Positions 1 through 14,882 are shown, numbered from the stretch's first letter. The stretch is DNA of 64,000 bases from Impatiens glandulifera (GCF_907164915.1 NC_061863.1:6006340-6070339), one strand, 5' to 3'. Notes: generated by a model from the letters alone, not told the origin. A program made the numbers and translations.

Positions 1-171
1 GGATTTGCCTCCAATTCAAATAAAAGCTTGAACACAACTTGGAACAAACACTAATTAACACATAAAAAATTTATCTTCTCATCATCAGTATTCTTCAAGA
101 CTTGTTCACTATCAATGTTCCATTCTTTGCAAAGATATGCTGTTGAGTTGAGCTGCGTTTGTTTTATACAG

Positions 172-299
172 GAGTGGAGCACCACCACATGGTGGGTTCG
201 GAGTTGGGGTTAGAACGAGTGGTGATGCTATTTTGCGCTCTCAACAACATTCGCAAGACTTCGCTCTTTCCTCGTGATCCTCAAAGGCTTGCCCCTTGA
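172..299 (+). pseudogene. Last exon of cytosolic aspartyl-tRNA synthetase, frameshifted
   Basis: After a TTTTATACAG acceptor the sequence reads GAPPHGGFGVG, shifts frame, and continues LERVVMLFCALNNIRKTSL, then FPRDPQRLAP and a TGA stop at 297-299. This is the class II synthetase motif 3 (G-L-E-R) and the conserved C-terminus of cytosolic AspRS. The enzyme charges tRNA-Asp with aspartate. The two halves join only if one G of the GGGG run at 206-209 is dropped, so as written the exon is broken. The preceding 170 bases look intronic. The rest of the gene would lie left of the window, so a complete gene with an assembly error cannot be excluded. Family assignment is strong; pseudogene status is moderate. 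Confidence 0.75.
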
Positions 300-1110
300 T
301 AAATGCTACCTTAAATTATCATTTTATAATAAACATGTTTCCTTGAATGTTTGGTTTTATGTGTGTTTTCAGTGTTTTTTTAGAAAGATAGCAATCTTTC
401 TGCCTTTGTAGTAATGCTACATGATCTCTCCTTTTATACATGTACTTTTTTGCCATGTAATTTCCCTACACATTGAGTTTATTTGGTTACACAGCTTTTA
501 CATAAGGATTTTATTCTAGATAATTTGTTTTTTTGAAATTTTGAAAAATTCACTGTTATTATAAAATGCTACATATCTTTTAAATAATATATTTTTAGAC
601 TTGGCTGGTAAAATTTTATTTTAACTTTCTTAATTGTAGGAACATATATAGATTGGCTAGTTAATTGCAATTAAAAATGGTTAGAGTCATTGTTTTGGAA
701 ATATTTTTGATATAATATGGACTAATTATTTTATTTAAACTTTGTACAAATCAAGTCAAAATAAATTGTTACTAAATAATGAATTAATATTAAATAAATA
801 ATGATTATAACTAGAAAAGGCTATTTGTTTTTTTTTTAAAATTTATACACATGTTTATTTGTAACTTGTGTTTATAAAATCTAGAAAAAAGAATATCATT
901 AAATTTTGGTTCAAAAACTATAAACAAATGGTATCTTATTCCTTCTCAATTAATGAAATACAAATAAAATATTCTTATGATACAAATTTGAAGTAAAGAA
1001 ACAATATACTCATTTTGGAACATACACTAAATGAAATCAATCAACAAATTTAACAAATAAAAGACTATAATATCTCACAAAAACACATACTATTCCCACA
1101 CTTAAACTTG
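300..1110. other. AT-rich spacer, no gene seen
   Basis: I see no coding signal. The right-hand 200 bases (about 900-1110) align by eye with the segment just 3' of peroxidase C (about 10500-10690), so this is shared 3' flank of the peroxidase duplication. Confidence 0.6.
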
Positions 1111-2359
<1,249 letters not shown>

Positions 2360-2468
2360 AACGATTCTTTTCTTCGAATACAATTTTACTCACCCTTTCT
2401 CTTTTTCTCTATGGTGTTGTATGAATTAAAATTGATTTGAGATGAAAACATATGTATGAAGACACAAG

Positions 2469-2476
2469 AATATATA
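2469..2476 (-). promoter_or_regulatory. TATA box of peroxidase A
   Basis: On the minus strand this reads TATATATT, 110 bases upstream of the ATG. It sits where copies B-D have TATAAATA. The upstream 200-300 bases retain blocks shared with the other three copies. Confidence 0.5.
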
Positions 2477-2763
2477 GGGGAGATTTTATTGGATTGCCTT
2501 AATTTAGACATCCTAAATCCTACATGTGATTGAATATTTTATTTAAGCATTTTATTCATGACCAATTCTCTATCTTGTGATTCAATTTTCAGCATACAAA
2601 TCAAAGTCAGGCTAATGAATAAGTTGATGAAGCTGTCAAATTTTGGGTTACAACTATTCGATTGAGTTTATTTATTATTATATTTTTAATATAGAAAGTT
2701 AACGGACATTAACTAGTCATAACATTACTTCAACTTAAGACATTCTAAATAAAAATCAAACTC

Positions 2764-2812
2764 GTATTTAATCTTTTAGGTACCGACTCTTACCACTAGA
2801 GCTATCCCAATG
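2764..2812 (-). repeat. tRNA-derived SINE-like fragment
   Basis: The minus strand reads TAGCTCTAGTGGTAAGAGTC, close to a Pol III A-box (tagctcagtggtaagag). The same core occurs at 4028 on the other strand. Only a fragment is recognisable, with no clear tail or target duplication. Confidence 0.35.
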
Positions 2813-4019
2813 AAATGATTTGATTGAGCTTATAAATACGAATAATTAGTGTTTACGTAATAAATTATTATAATAATTTTAACAAATACACCATAATGAA
2901 TAAAAAAAATCAAATGTATCTCAACATTTAACAAATATCTGAATAATTTTGGAAGACATAAGAATTAAAAGATGAAGTATATCAAACACATTCAAATATT
3001 ACCCATATCAAATGTATATAAACGTTTAGAGAATAAGATGAATTAAGCTAGCCCTTTGTCTTCTATTATTGATTTTTTAATTTTTTTTTTTATTACAAAT
3101 AAATGTAAGTTATTTATATTAAATTGAGTTAGCTAGGTGACTTAGTAACAACAGAATGTGTCAAGGAATTGATGCTGACACAGACAAAGACACTTTCTTA
3201 TTTTCCCAACTACTACTCTAATTTTTGGTACGTTTTAAACGAGTGATTTTTATTTATTTTTATTTGATAAAAAAATAGTTGTTGAATGAGATTAAAATTT
3301 ATCTGGAACTAATATTTGGGCTAATTTTTGGTTAAAATTTTTAAATTTACTTAACATGTGATATTGTTTTTAAGGTTGAAGTATATGATTTGTTTATACT
3401 AACATATGTTGTAAATAATAATATAATTTAAAACTAATACATAATTTGTACTTAAATTCATTGAATTAAAAGTCATAGTTAAATAATTGAAAGTGTTTTC
3501 TTTTGAGTTTTTTTTTTTATGATTACAACTGTTGTGTTTCTTTAATATATTTTTTTTTAAAATTAGATCCATATATATAGCTTATTATATTATAACTTAA
3601 ACTTACTTGTTTCTGAACCCATTCACATATTGATTTTTTTGGAATTCTATAAAAGTTATGGATAAATGCAGGAAGATGTCCACTCGTGAACTTTAATTAT
3701 CAATTTAACTATTTTTGTCTCCTTGTGAAAATAAATATTTATTTAACATGGAAGAGAATTTGAATTTTGCTTGAGATGGATATTACCCTATATATATTAG
3801 TTTTAAGACTTAAATTAGTGATAAAATAAGAAATCAGTGACAACAATTCCAATTTTTTTTTTGACAAATATTAGACTTAGTCAAAGTTTAAGACGGATAT
3901 TAATTATGATTTTTTACAATGATAAAAGAAATATTGTTAATTTCTTAGTATTAATGGTAATTAAAAATAAAGTTATTAACCTAATAATAATGTTTACACA
4001 ATAGTTGATATGCAGTTAC

Positions 4020-4084
4020 AGAGACTCGTAACTCAGTAGTAAGAGTCGGACACTATTTCAATACCCTTGTTAAGGGTATAGGCA
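4020..4084 (+). repeat. tRNA-derived SINE-like fragment with A and B box
   Basis: Reads TAACTCAGTAGTAAGAGTCG, then about 13 bases later ATTTCAATACCC, resembling a B-box. This is the arrangement of a tRNA-derived SINE head. It shares AGTAAGAGTCGGAC-like text with the fragment at 2764-2812. Boundaries are not resolvable. Confidence 0.4.
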
Positions 4085-4557
4085 TCATCTAAATCATAGA
4101 AGGCCCGTTTTTAAAAGAGCAAGTTATATGCAGGACTTATTAAAAGATATTTATTATTAATTTTTCTTAAAAAGAAATAATTATACATTAGGATTTCAAC
4201 TACAGTTTATAATCATAGTTACAGATAATTTGAATATTATTTAAATTTGTAAAATATCTATACCTTAGGTCTGCATAATGGGACAATTTGTGGACATACT
4301 TTATCTATATCTATTTTAGAACTCTTTCTAACTAGTTATATATTTTGTTAATATTTTTAATTGGATGATCCATTAATCCAAAGAGTGGAAGATTATAAAT
4401 AAATTCATTTTTATATTTCCACTAGAGATTATTGTGTCCCAAAACATATTATATATATGACCTTATTTCTTCACTTGAAAGGGAATACAATATGTAATGA
4501 GAATGAGTGTACACTTCTCTAAAATTAAAACTAAATTAAATACGATAAATCAAACAT

Positions 4558-5784
<1,227 letters not shown>

Positions 5785-6190
5785 TGCGATGTTTTCTGGA
5801 ATATAAACCAGATAATATGAATTAAGTTGATTTGAGATGAGATGAGAACATATGTATGAAGAAGGCATAGTATTTATAGGTTGGATTGAATTGCCCTTAA
5901 TTTGGATATATTATACATTTGATTGAATATTTATTTATTTGAGCATATATATCAAGAGTGACCAAATTCTATAATCTTCTGATTCACTATTCAACTTCAT
6001 GATGCACTACAAATCAAAGTTGGCTAATGAATAAGTTGAAGTTGTCAAACTTTTGGGCTTCTATTACTACTCACTTTCCTTTTTATTTGAAATATCAATA
6101 TAATATTGGGTTATGTGTCTTTATGTAGTAAATTCAGTTAACTAGTTGATAGACGGTATATATTGCAGTTTGATTTGGGTTATTTGAAAA
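5785..6190 (-). promoter_or_regulatory. Conserved 5' flank of peroxidase B with TATA box
   Basis: TATAAATA lies at 5871-5878 on the minus strand, 87 bases from the ATG. The next 300 bases are shared, with small indels, with the flanks of C (11935-12340) and D (21679-22080) and partly with A. Shared blocks include AAATCAAAGTTGGCTAATGA and TCAATATAATATTGGGTTAT. The copies may therefore share transcriptional control. Confidence 0.6.
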
Positions 6191-6302
6191 TTTTATTATT
6201 TGATATAAAAATAAGTTAGTTTGAATATTCTTTAATTATTTGAATGACTAGGGCAGTTAAAATATAAAGAGTTTTAACATCTTAAATAAATATATATATA
6301 TA

Positions 6303-6519
6303 ATAATAATAATAATAATACTTAATTTGATTTTTTCTTAATTTGTCGGGTGGAGAGGTGTGGTTAATTTTGATGTATATGTGAGAGTAAATTGATACTT
6401 AAGTCTTTAACCCTTTAATTAACTAGGCTAATAAGACTTTATATTATAAATTCAACACAAAATTTAATGAACGTGCGTCGTTCCTAATAATATATATATA
6501 TATATATATATTCAACTTT
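6303..6519 (+). repeat. Dispersed repeat, left part (split by a MULE)
   Basis: Member of a family also at 8950-9250, 9258-9616 and 9683-9890. Shared blocks are TGTCGGGT..GAG, GATATATATGTGAGAGTAAA, CTAATAAGACTTTATATT and a terminal TTCAACTTTTTAACTAAC with (TA)n. This copy is internally deleted and is interrupted at its end by the element at 6520-7740; it resumes at 7741. Confidence 0.6.
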
Positions 6520-7740
6520 GGGAAGAATGTCAATTTTATTTATAAAGTTGGAGGGAGGTGTCAAATTTATTACAAAGTTGTAAAATTTTATTTATGTATA
6601 TAAACTTGTCAAAATGTGTTAAAATTATTTGACATAACGGAATGTTTCAAACGGAGTTAATTTTTTTATCCACGTGGATATTTATTTTATGTTTTGTTTT
6701 AACTTATTTTTTTCATTTCAAACAGACTTTTTCTTTACATTTAATAAATAAATAAATAATAATTTCATTCTCTCTTCCTTCACCCGATTCATATTCTTCT
6801 TATTTAAATCTTAATCTCCAAAATCTCATCCACAATTTCTCATACCCACTTTGTCTTCTCTCTCCAAATTTTATCCTATGTTCTTCTCAATTGATGTCAA
6901 AGTAATATGTTATATATTCAATGCGAAACATCAAACTAGAAATTCTGGATTTTATTTGAATAATTTGCCTGCAACTAGGGGATTAGAACAATAAGTTTTT
7001 AGCGGATGGTTAGAATTTTGAAAAATAAAATTGAGATTTTGATAAGTTAAATGTGATATGTCACTTGTTTGTCATTGTTTCTGATTGTTCTTCGTGAAGG
7101 AAAAACTAGTTCCAAGATCGCTTCAGCTAGGGTTTTGAAACTCATTTAGTTAGATCCTCAATCACAGAGTTCAATCGCAGATAAACAAGGTTTATTACAG
7201 ATATTATATTGTTTGATCGAAACTGGTCCATTCGATGATCAGATCACGAAACAAGTCTGTATTATCAGGCCTAACAATAATATCAAAGTATATGAATGAT
7301 CTAGTTAAAAAAGGAATAGAAAAAACAGCTTGCGACATCCTCTGGAGATTGAGATTCGATTTGTTGAGTTCTTGAATGTGAATAGATTGGTTGCGGCGGC
7401 TGTGAAAGAGAGGGGATCGATGAAGATGATGGTGGGCTGCCTGCTGGTGAAGAGAGGGGATGAAGATGATGGTAGGTAGAAGAAGGAAAATTTTATTTAT
7501 TTAATTTTATATATTAAATAGAAAAAAAAAAGTCTGTTTGAAATGTAAAAAATAGGTTAAAAAAATATAAAAAAATAAATATCCACGTGGATAAAAATTT
7601 AACGCCGTTTGAGACATTCCGTTATGTTAAATAATTTTGACACACTTTGACAAGTTTATATACATAAATAGAATTTTACAACTTTGTAAATAAATTTGAC
7701 ACCTCGTTCCAACTTTATAAATAAAATTGACATTCTTCTC
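6520..7740. mobile_element. Mutator-like (MULE/Pack-MULE-type) element with long terminal inverted repeats
   Basis: The terminal inverted repeats are about 230-250 bp (about 6520-6765 and 7495-7740), starting GGGAAGAATGTCAATTTT and ending AAAATTGACATTCTTCTC. Both contain the palindrome ATCCACGTGGAT. The flanks carry a duplicated ATTCAACTTT (6510-6519 and 7741-7750), consistent with the 9-10 bp target duplication of Mutator-like elements. About 700 bp of interior has no transposase and no long ORF, so the element is non-autonomous. It includes leader-like text (GCTAGGGTTTTGAAACTC) that may be a captured gene fragment, which I could not identify. Paralogous repeat copies (for example near 9229) show the uninterrupted target. 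Confidence 0.8.
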
Positions 7741-7860
7741 ATTCAACTTTTTAACTAACTAATTTATATATATAATAATTTTTAATTTGAATTTTAATTG
7801 TGATATATATGTAAGAGTAAATGAATATTTTGGTCGGATCGTGGGTTCAATTTATGAATG
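7741..7860 (+). repeat. Dispersed repeat, resumed after the MULE
   Basis: Begins with TTCAACTTTTTAACTAACTA and continues with GATATATATGTAAGAGTAAA and GGTCGGAT.GTGGGTT, as in the other family copies. Confidence 0.5.
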
Positions 7861-8949
7861 AATTTGTTGGCTTAAAAAAATGAAGGTAAAGAGGTTTGTG
7901 ATATGATTAGATAGTTGGTTTGTCAAAAGTGATGGTAAAAGATGTTAGTACTGTTGAGATGGTTGAGTGCATAAGTGAGGTAACACGATTAATAATATAA
8001 GAGCTCTACTAGATAAAAATGATATTGTTGGTTAATCGAGAATGAGAATAAGAAGTCAGTGTTGATGAGAAAAAAGTTAAATGAATGTCTTTTATAAAAT
8101 TTGTTATATATATTTTTATTAATAACGAAAACAATGATGAATAAGAGGATGAAGACGGTCACTAGGATGTCTTAACCATTGAAGTTCTCTAATGCTTAGA
8201 CCATAGATGTTGACGACGAATATGATCCTGAAAATGATGAAAACGATGATGTTGACGACGACAACGATCATAGAGAGATGATTATTGTTTATTTCAACTT
8301 TGTAAATGTAATTTTTATTAATATTATGTGGAGTTATATATCTTTCTTTATTAGTAAATTCTAAATTAATAAATTAATATTGAATTATTATTGAGAAAAT
8401 GGTTATGAAGATTTGGGATAGAATCATCCTTCTGAGTTTGTTATGGAATTAATGTTTGGAGTGTGAGTACTGGGTCTATTTGTCTATTCACTAACCCTTG
8501 GATGATGATCTTCAAAGGAAAGAAGGGTTGCAAAATTTGTGTTATTGATTATTTTATATTTCGTTATCTCAATGATTCTTTATAGCAAGATAAATGGGTT
8601 GATCGAATGTTGGAAGTGTTTTCTTGTGAGTTTTTTTTTATGATTACAAGTGTAGCTGATTTTCTAATAATTTTTTTTTTTTTTTTTAAATTCGAACAAT
8701 TTATTATGTTATAACTTAAAGTTAACTGTTTTTTTTATTACACCGCATACATATTTTGTTTTCAAATTTTATTAAAGTTATGAATCAATAAAAAAACAAA
8801 ATCAAAATTGTTTGGCAGAAAAGATCTCCACTTGTGAACTTGGATGACAAAAGCTATTAAATGTCTACTTGTGAAAAATAAATATTTATTTAACATAGAA
8901 TTTGAATTTGAATTTTGATTTTGATTTTCTTTCTATATTTTACTCTCAC
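7861..8949. other. Spacer, no gene recognised
   Basis: AT-rich. Contains a GAT/GAC-rich stretch at about 8205-8275 with no long open frame. A segment (8611-8910) is similar to 3484-3780 in the previous spacer. Confidence 0.5.
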
Positions 8950-9250
8950 CAAAATATATATATAATGATACTTAATTTCAATTGTTTTGGATTGTCGGGT
9001 TAAGAGCTATGGTTAATTTTGATATATATGTGAGAGTAAATAAATATTTGGGTCGGATTGTAGGTCCGTCCATAAACTTAAAACTGTTAAAAATAAAATC
9101 AAACATGCTATATGTATGTTTGAACTTGCAACATAACAAAATAAGTAACCCTTCAACCAAGTAGGTTAATAAGACTTTATATTTTAAATGCAATTTCAAA
9201 TTTGATTAACGTACATTTTAAAATATAAGTTCAATTTTTTAACTAACTAT
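8950..9250 (+). repeat. Dispersed repeat copy
   Basis: About 300 bp, beginning after a (TA)n, with GGATTGTCGGGTTAAGAGC, TGATATATATGTGAGAGTAA, GGTCGGATTGTAGGT, TATGTATGTTTGAACTTGCA, and ending TTTTTTAACTAACTATATAT. No coding capacity. Confidence 0.65.
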
Positions 9251-9257
9251 ATATATA

Positions 9258-9616
9258 TTAATGCATATATTAAAATTGCTATAAGTATGTTTCGAACTTG
9301 GAACCTAACAAAATAAGTACAATTCTTTAACCAACAAGACTAATAAGACTTGGGTCGAGAATTGTGGTTAATTTGAATATATATGTGACAGTAATTGAAT
9401 ATTTGGGTCGGATTGTGAGTTGATCCGTCATAAACTTAAAACGGTTAAAAATTAAATTAAAATTAATATATGTATGTTTTGAACTTACAACCTAACAAAA
9501 ACAAGTATAAACTTTTAACCAATTAAGCTAATAAACCTTTATATTTTAAATTCAACACCAAAATTGATGAACGCAAAATAATTTAAAAATATAAATCCAA
9601 CTTTTTAACTAACTAA
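9258..9616 (+). repeat. Dispersed repeat copy, rearranged
   Basis: The same family, but its 3' half (TATGTTTCGAACTTGGAACC) precedes a more complete copy starting at GGGTCGAGAATTGTGGTTAA near 9352. It ends with CAACTTTTTAACTAACTAAC next to the long (TA)n. Confidence 0.6.

Positions 9617-9619
<3 letters not shown>

Positions 9620-9685
<66 letters not shown>
9620..9685. repeat. (TA)n microsatellite, about 66 bp
   Basis: Uninterrupted TA dinucleotides between two dispersed-repeat copies, at the position where every copy of that repeat carries a TA run. Confidence 0.95.
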
Positions 9686-9687
<2 letters not shown>

Positions 9688-9890
9688 ATGCTTAATTTGA
9701 AAGTGTCCAGATTGCCGGGTCGAGAGTTGTGATTAATTTAGATATATATGTGAGAGTAAATTGATACTTGTGTCGGATTGTGGGTTGACTCACCCATAAA
9801 CTAAAAATGGTTCAAAATAAAATTAAAAATGTTATATGTATGTTTCGAACTTGCAACATAACAAAATAAGTAAAATTCTTTAACTAAATG
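9683..9890 (+). repeat. Dispersed repeat copy, 5' part only
   Basis: Starts TGATGCTTAATTTGAAAGTG and runs through GCCGGGTCGAGAGTTGTG and TTTCGAACTTGCAACATAAC, then stops at TTCTTTAACTAA, lacking the 3' part found in the 8950 copy. Confidence 0.6.
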
Positions 9891-10696
9891 TGATTGGGAT
9901 GTGATTTGTCGAGGTATAATAGTCCGATATTAATTGAGAGTGGTTAAAAATATTAATTAAATATTATATTAACCAAAGTGTGAGGTCACGTTGTTAAATA
10001 TTAAAAAATATGAATCAAATATTTGATTAACCAAAGTGAAAGTGTAAAATCACAAGATAAGAATCATTCAGAGAAAATATGTGATAAGATATGTGAGAAA
10101 ATAAATTGTTTTACCAATAAACCAAATCGAATAAAATGTGAAATTAGAGTGTTATATTTTTTATTTTAATATATTATTTGTGATTTATTAAGAATTTTAA
10201 ACATTTATTACATATTATTAATTTTTATTTATTTATATTTTTATTCGTGCGAATCGTAATAGAATATTCCTACTTATTTATAATTTTCAAACAAATGTAA
10301 AAAAAAATATTATTAAAGTAGTTAATTTCATAATATTAACGTTAAAATATATTACCGTCGCCAAAAGTATATGCATCGTCACTAATTAAAATCTCTTTAA
10401 ATCTTAGAATTAAAATTATATACAAGGCCTGAGGTTATTAAAAAGAGTGAGTTATATATGCAGGCTTAATTAAGGCTATTTTATTGTTAAATATTTTAAC
10501 CATAACATCTTCCTTCTCAATTAATGAAATTAAATACAATTAATAAGACATTCTTAAAATGATACAACTTTAACTTTAATGTAAATTAAGAATCAATATA
10601 CACTTATTTTAGAACATATCAAAATGAAATCAATCAAACAAACAAATTTAACAAATAAAAGACATAACATCTCAAATAAAAACACATTTAAACTGT
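9891..10696. other. AT-rich spacer with shared peroxidase 3' flank
   Basis: No gene seen. 10424-10490 resembles the distal 3' flank of B (4101-4165). 10500-10690 resembles the proximal 3' flank of A (900-1110). The C flank is therefore a mosaic of A-type and B-type sequence. Confidence 0.55.
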
Positions 10697-11934
<1,238 letters not shown>

Positions 11935-12340
11935 TGTGATGCTTTTCTAGGAATAGAAACCGGATAAGATGAATTAAATTGATTTGAGATGAAAATATAT
12001 GTAGGAAGAATGCTAGTATTTATAGGTGGGATTGGATTGCCTTAATTTGGATATTGTACATTTGATTGAATATTTATTTATTTATTTGAGCATTTCAATA
12101 GTGACCAATTCTCTAAATTATGATTTACTATTCAACTTCATGCTCTAAAAATCAAAGTTGGCTAATGAATGAATAAACTGAAGCTGTCAAACTTGGGCTT
12201 CTATTACTACTCAATTTCATTTTTTTATTTATTTTAAATATCAATATAATATTGGGTTATGCGTCTTTATGTGGTAAATTCAGTTTACTAGTTGATAGAC
12301 TATATATAAGAGCTAGTTTGATTTTGGCTTATTTGAATAT
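11935..12340 (-). promoter_or_regulatory. 5' flank of peroxidase C with TATA box
   Basis: TATAAATA at 12017-12024 on the minus strand, 83 bases from the ATG. The flank is shared with D over about 400 bases and with B in blocks, ending near TAGTTGATAGA..TATAT and AGAGCTAGTTTGATTTTGG. Confidence 0.6.
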
Positions 12341-12413
12341 GATTAAGGTTTTTTGAAAAAAAAATTATTTGAATTTTAGTTGATTGAATTAAGTAATGTA
12401 TTATGGCTGCTCA

Positions 12414-12474
<61 letters not shown>

Positions 12475-13043
12475 TTTTTATAAAAATATTAAACTTCGGC
12501 TAAAAATATCATTCAAATAGTAAAGTAGTCTTGTTTAAATACAAAATTTGTTAAATTACTTATATTGTATTTTTGTATTTGAATTTTATAAAATTAAAAT
12601 AATATATTTTAGTAAATTGTTGAACAAAGTAAAACATGTAAATGAAAATTTTAATAATAATAAAAAAATCAAAAACATAACATCAAACAAACGTGCTCTG
12701 AGAATATAGGATATTATTAATTATAAGTTCAAACTAAACGGCGGCAAATGGAATCTATAGAGAAAGTGATGCAAAAACAACTGCTATATAATTAGAAAGT
12801 TCGTGGAAACTTATGAAAACATTTAAGTTATTGTTTGGTTTTAGTTCATTTGGATGATTAGTAGGTATTATTAGGACTGACTTATTTAAAAGATATCTTA
12901 ATTTTAGTTTTTTTCATATTTTTATTTAAAACTCATATATCATGTCTTATTTCATTTTTGTAATTACTTATTATTAAGTTATCAATTAAAAATATTAAAA
13001 TATATTTATTTTTTTTTATAAATTTTAAATACATAAAAATATA
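12341..13043. other. Spacer with a long poly(A) tract
   Basis: No gene seen. It holds an uninterrupted run of 56 A at 12417-12472. Neither flank shows a recognisable gene or SINE body, so I cannot say whether this is a retroposition tail or simple slippage. Confidence 0.6.
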
Positions 13044-13223
13044 TGCTTGTTCAACCCATTCAAAACTCAAATAACATATTTTTTTACTTAAATAACCAAG
13101 CACCGAACATTAATTTTGGGAATCTCTTTCATTTGCTTGTTCAACCCATTCAAAACTCAAATAACATATTTTTTTACTTAAATAACCAAGCACCGAACAT
13201 TAATTTTGGGAATCTCTTTCATT
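13044..13223. repeat. Perfect 90-bp tandem duplication
   Basis: The 90-base block starting ATGCTTGTTCAACCC at about 13043 is repeated exactly from about 13134 (period 90). The short open frame through it is a by-product of 90 being divisible by three. The perfect identity implies a recent event. Confidence 0.95.
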
Positions 13224-14271
13224 TGCGTTCAAGAACGCAAAAATTTTCATTTTCCAATTTTTGAAAAGAAAATTGGGTGACGACTTTAAAAGTAAAAGTT
13301 CATCACCTCACTTTAAACGAGATAACTTCCAAGAGAGTAATTCTCTCGTTTCATTTTACGAGACTCAAGAAAAAGGTAAACCACAAGATTTAATAAAATC
13401 GAGATTAAATTAGACTTTAGTTTAGCATATCTTTTGGTTATTCGTCCCACTTAGGATTAGAGAGAAAGATAAGTTATTAAGCGGAAACTATCAAGTCGGA
13501 ATAATCACCTTAAGATGTCGACTGTTTTAGACGTTACAGTTTTCTAGCCCTCTACTAAGGATGAGTCATCGATGCTTATCCCAAAATAAACTCTTGGCCA
13601 TTTTAAAATATTATTTTACACTTCAAAAAAAAAAACAATCAAAACAAAAAGTAATAAAAGCGATAAAGTGTACGTCATCCATATTCTCCCTTCTACGTGC
13701 ATTTGTTCTAATCTTGAGCAAAATCGCAATTTGTTTTGAGATAGCACACAACATGCGATGCGCGGCGTCATTTGCACACCTATAGTATTATGTGAAAAAA
13801 TTAGCCAACGATATATTATAAATGCTTGAGTGATGTTCTGTGAGATTTGACATGGGTTTCAGGATCAATCCCCTCTTCCACATTTAACGCATTTGCCTTT
13901 TAAATGTAGTGCTAAGGCGGGGAGGGTGAAATTCTCAATTGATGGTATCTCTTATATCAAAGGCTTCACTTGAGATATCGACAGTCTAACTTTCTCTTAT
14001 GATTTAATTATACAAAAAACCCATATCATTACTATTCATCGATCGATGTGTCAGATGTTTGTTTACGTGTCTATCATACTTGTGTAAATACGTGTATGCA
14101 TTATAGTTAGATAGGTGCACATGAGTACATTCCAAAAAAAATGACATAATATTTGTTTATCTTTAGTGTTTGTCATGTAGGTAGGTTTATACTCGACTTC
14201 ATGATCTCCACCATTTGGGCAACCCATTGCCAAAGTGTGGGTAGAATTACGAAACATATGAGTTAGACAAG
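13224..14271. other. Spacer, probable decayed mobile-element sequence
   Basis: More GC-balanced than its surroundings and without long frames. Text such as AATTCTCTCGTTTCATTTTA and GCTAAGGCGGGGAGGGTGAA looks like retroelement debris, but I cannot assign a family. Confidence 0.35.
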
Positions 14272-14430
14272 ATGTCATCCTATGAGAGAGAAGTCTTATC
14301 CATAAAGGTTGTGGTCGAAGACGAGTTGTACGCCTCCTACTTTTTAAAGTGGGGTGACACAAAGAAAGTGAAGATCCCAATCGAGAGTGTCGATCTTTTT
14401 AAGGCTAAACACCTACGAGAGACAATTTAA
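14272..14430 (+). CDS. Small ORF (52 codons), unassigned
   Basis: ATG to TAA without interruption. The sequence has protein-like composition (segments VVVEDELYASYFLKWGD and KIPIESVDLFKAKHLRE). I do not recognise the family. There is no TATA box or clear intron context. It lies about 100 bp beyond the LTR of the truncated copia element and could be an exon remnant or part of an older element. Weakly supported. Confidence 0.22.
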   Translation: MSSYEREVLSIKVVVEDELYASYFLKWGDTKKVKIPIESVDLFKAKHLRETI

Positions 14431-14528
14431 GACAAACAAGAAAGGTGAATGGCCGAAGGACAAGGAAAGAAGAGCTCGAAGAAGATTCCGATTTTATTTT
14501 CCTTTCCTTGTAATGTGTTGAATGTAAT

Positions 14529-14882
14529 TGTTAGGATTTGGATCCCCCAAATATGATATGTTTGAAATGATCTATAAAAACACAAGAAAAGAAGAACATA
14601 AGAAGACACATATTTATAGTGGTTCACTCAAATGTGCTACGTCCACTTTAGCTGCCACCAGATTTCACTATGAAAAAGAAGAAAAAATATAGAATATTTT
14701 GCCTCACACTTTATATGTTTAGAATTATGTCTAATCAATGTAAACCCTTAATAATAACATATTTATAGGATAAACATTCAGGTAATAAAACTTGGTTAGG
14801 CCCAAACTCAAACTCAATACAAACCCAATAAACTATAATTAATTATTGTAGAGTTTATAAGTGTAGGCTCAATAACTCAACA
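14529..14882 (-). repeat. 3' LTR of the truncated copia element, about 354 bp
   Basis: On the minus strand it begins TGTTGAGTTATTGAGCC and ends GGATCCAAATCCTAACA, i.e. TGTT..AACA ends. It is bordered by a PPT-like CCAAGTGGGAGAT at 14883-14896, typical of plant copia elements. Confidence 0.75.

Larger units (their letters stand above)
2477..4557. other. AT-rich spacer between peroxidases A and B
   Basis: No gene seen. It contains two tRNA-like SINE fragments (listed separately). A segment at about 3484-3780 is similar to 8611-8910 in the next spacer. The B-proximal 3' flank (about 4265-4557) matches the 3' flank of copy D (about 19965-20384). Confidence 0.6.

Noticed and set aside
5785..5868. 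N-terminal extension of peroxidase B to the ATG at 5868
   Set aside because: That ATG lies 3 bases from the TATA box and would precede transcription start; the ATG at 5784 gives a normal signal peptide matching C and D.
13043..13264. 73-codon ORF over the 90-bp duplication
   Set aside because: It stays open only because the repeat length is divisible by three; the residues show no protein-like features.
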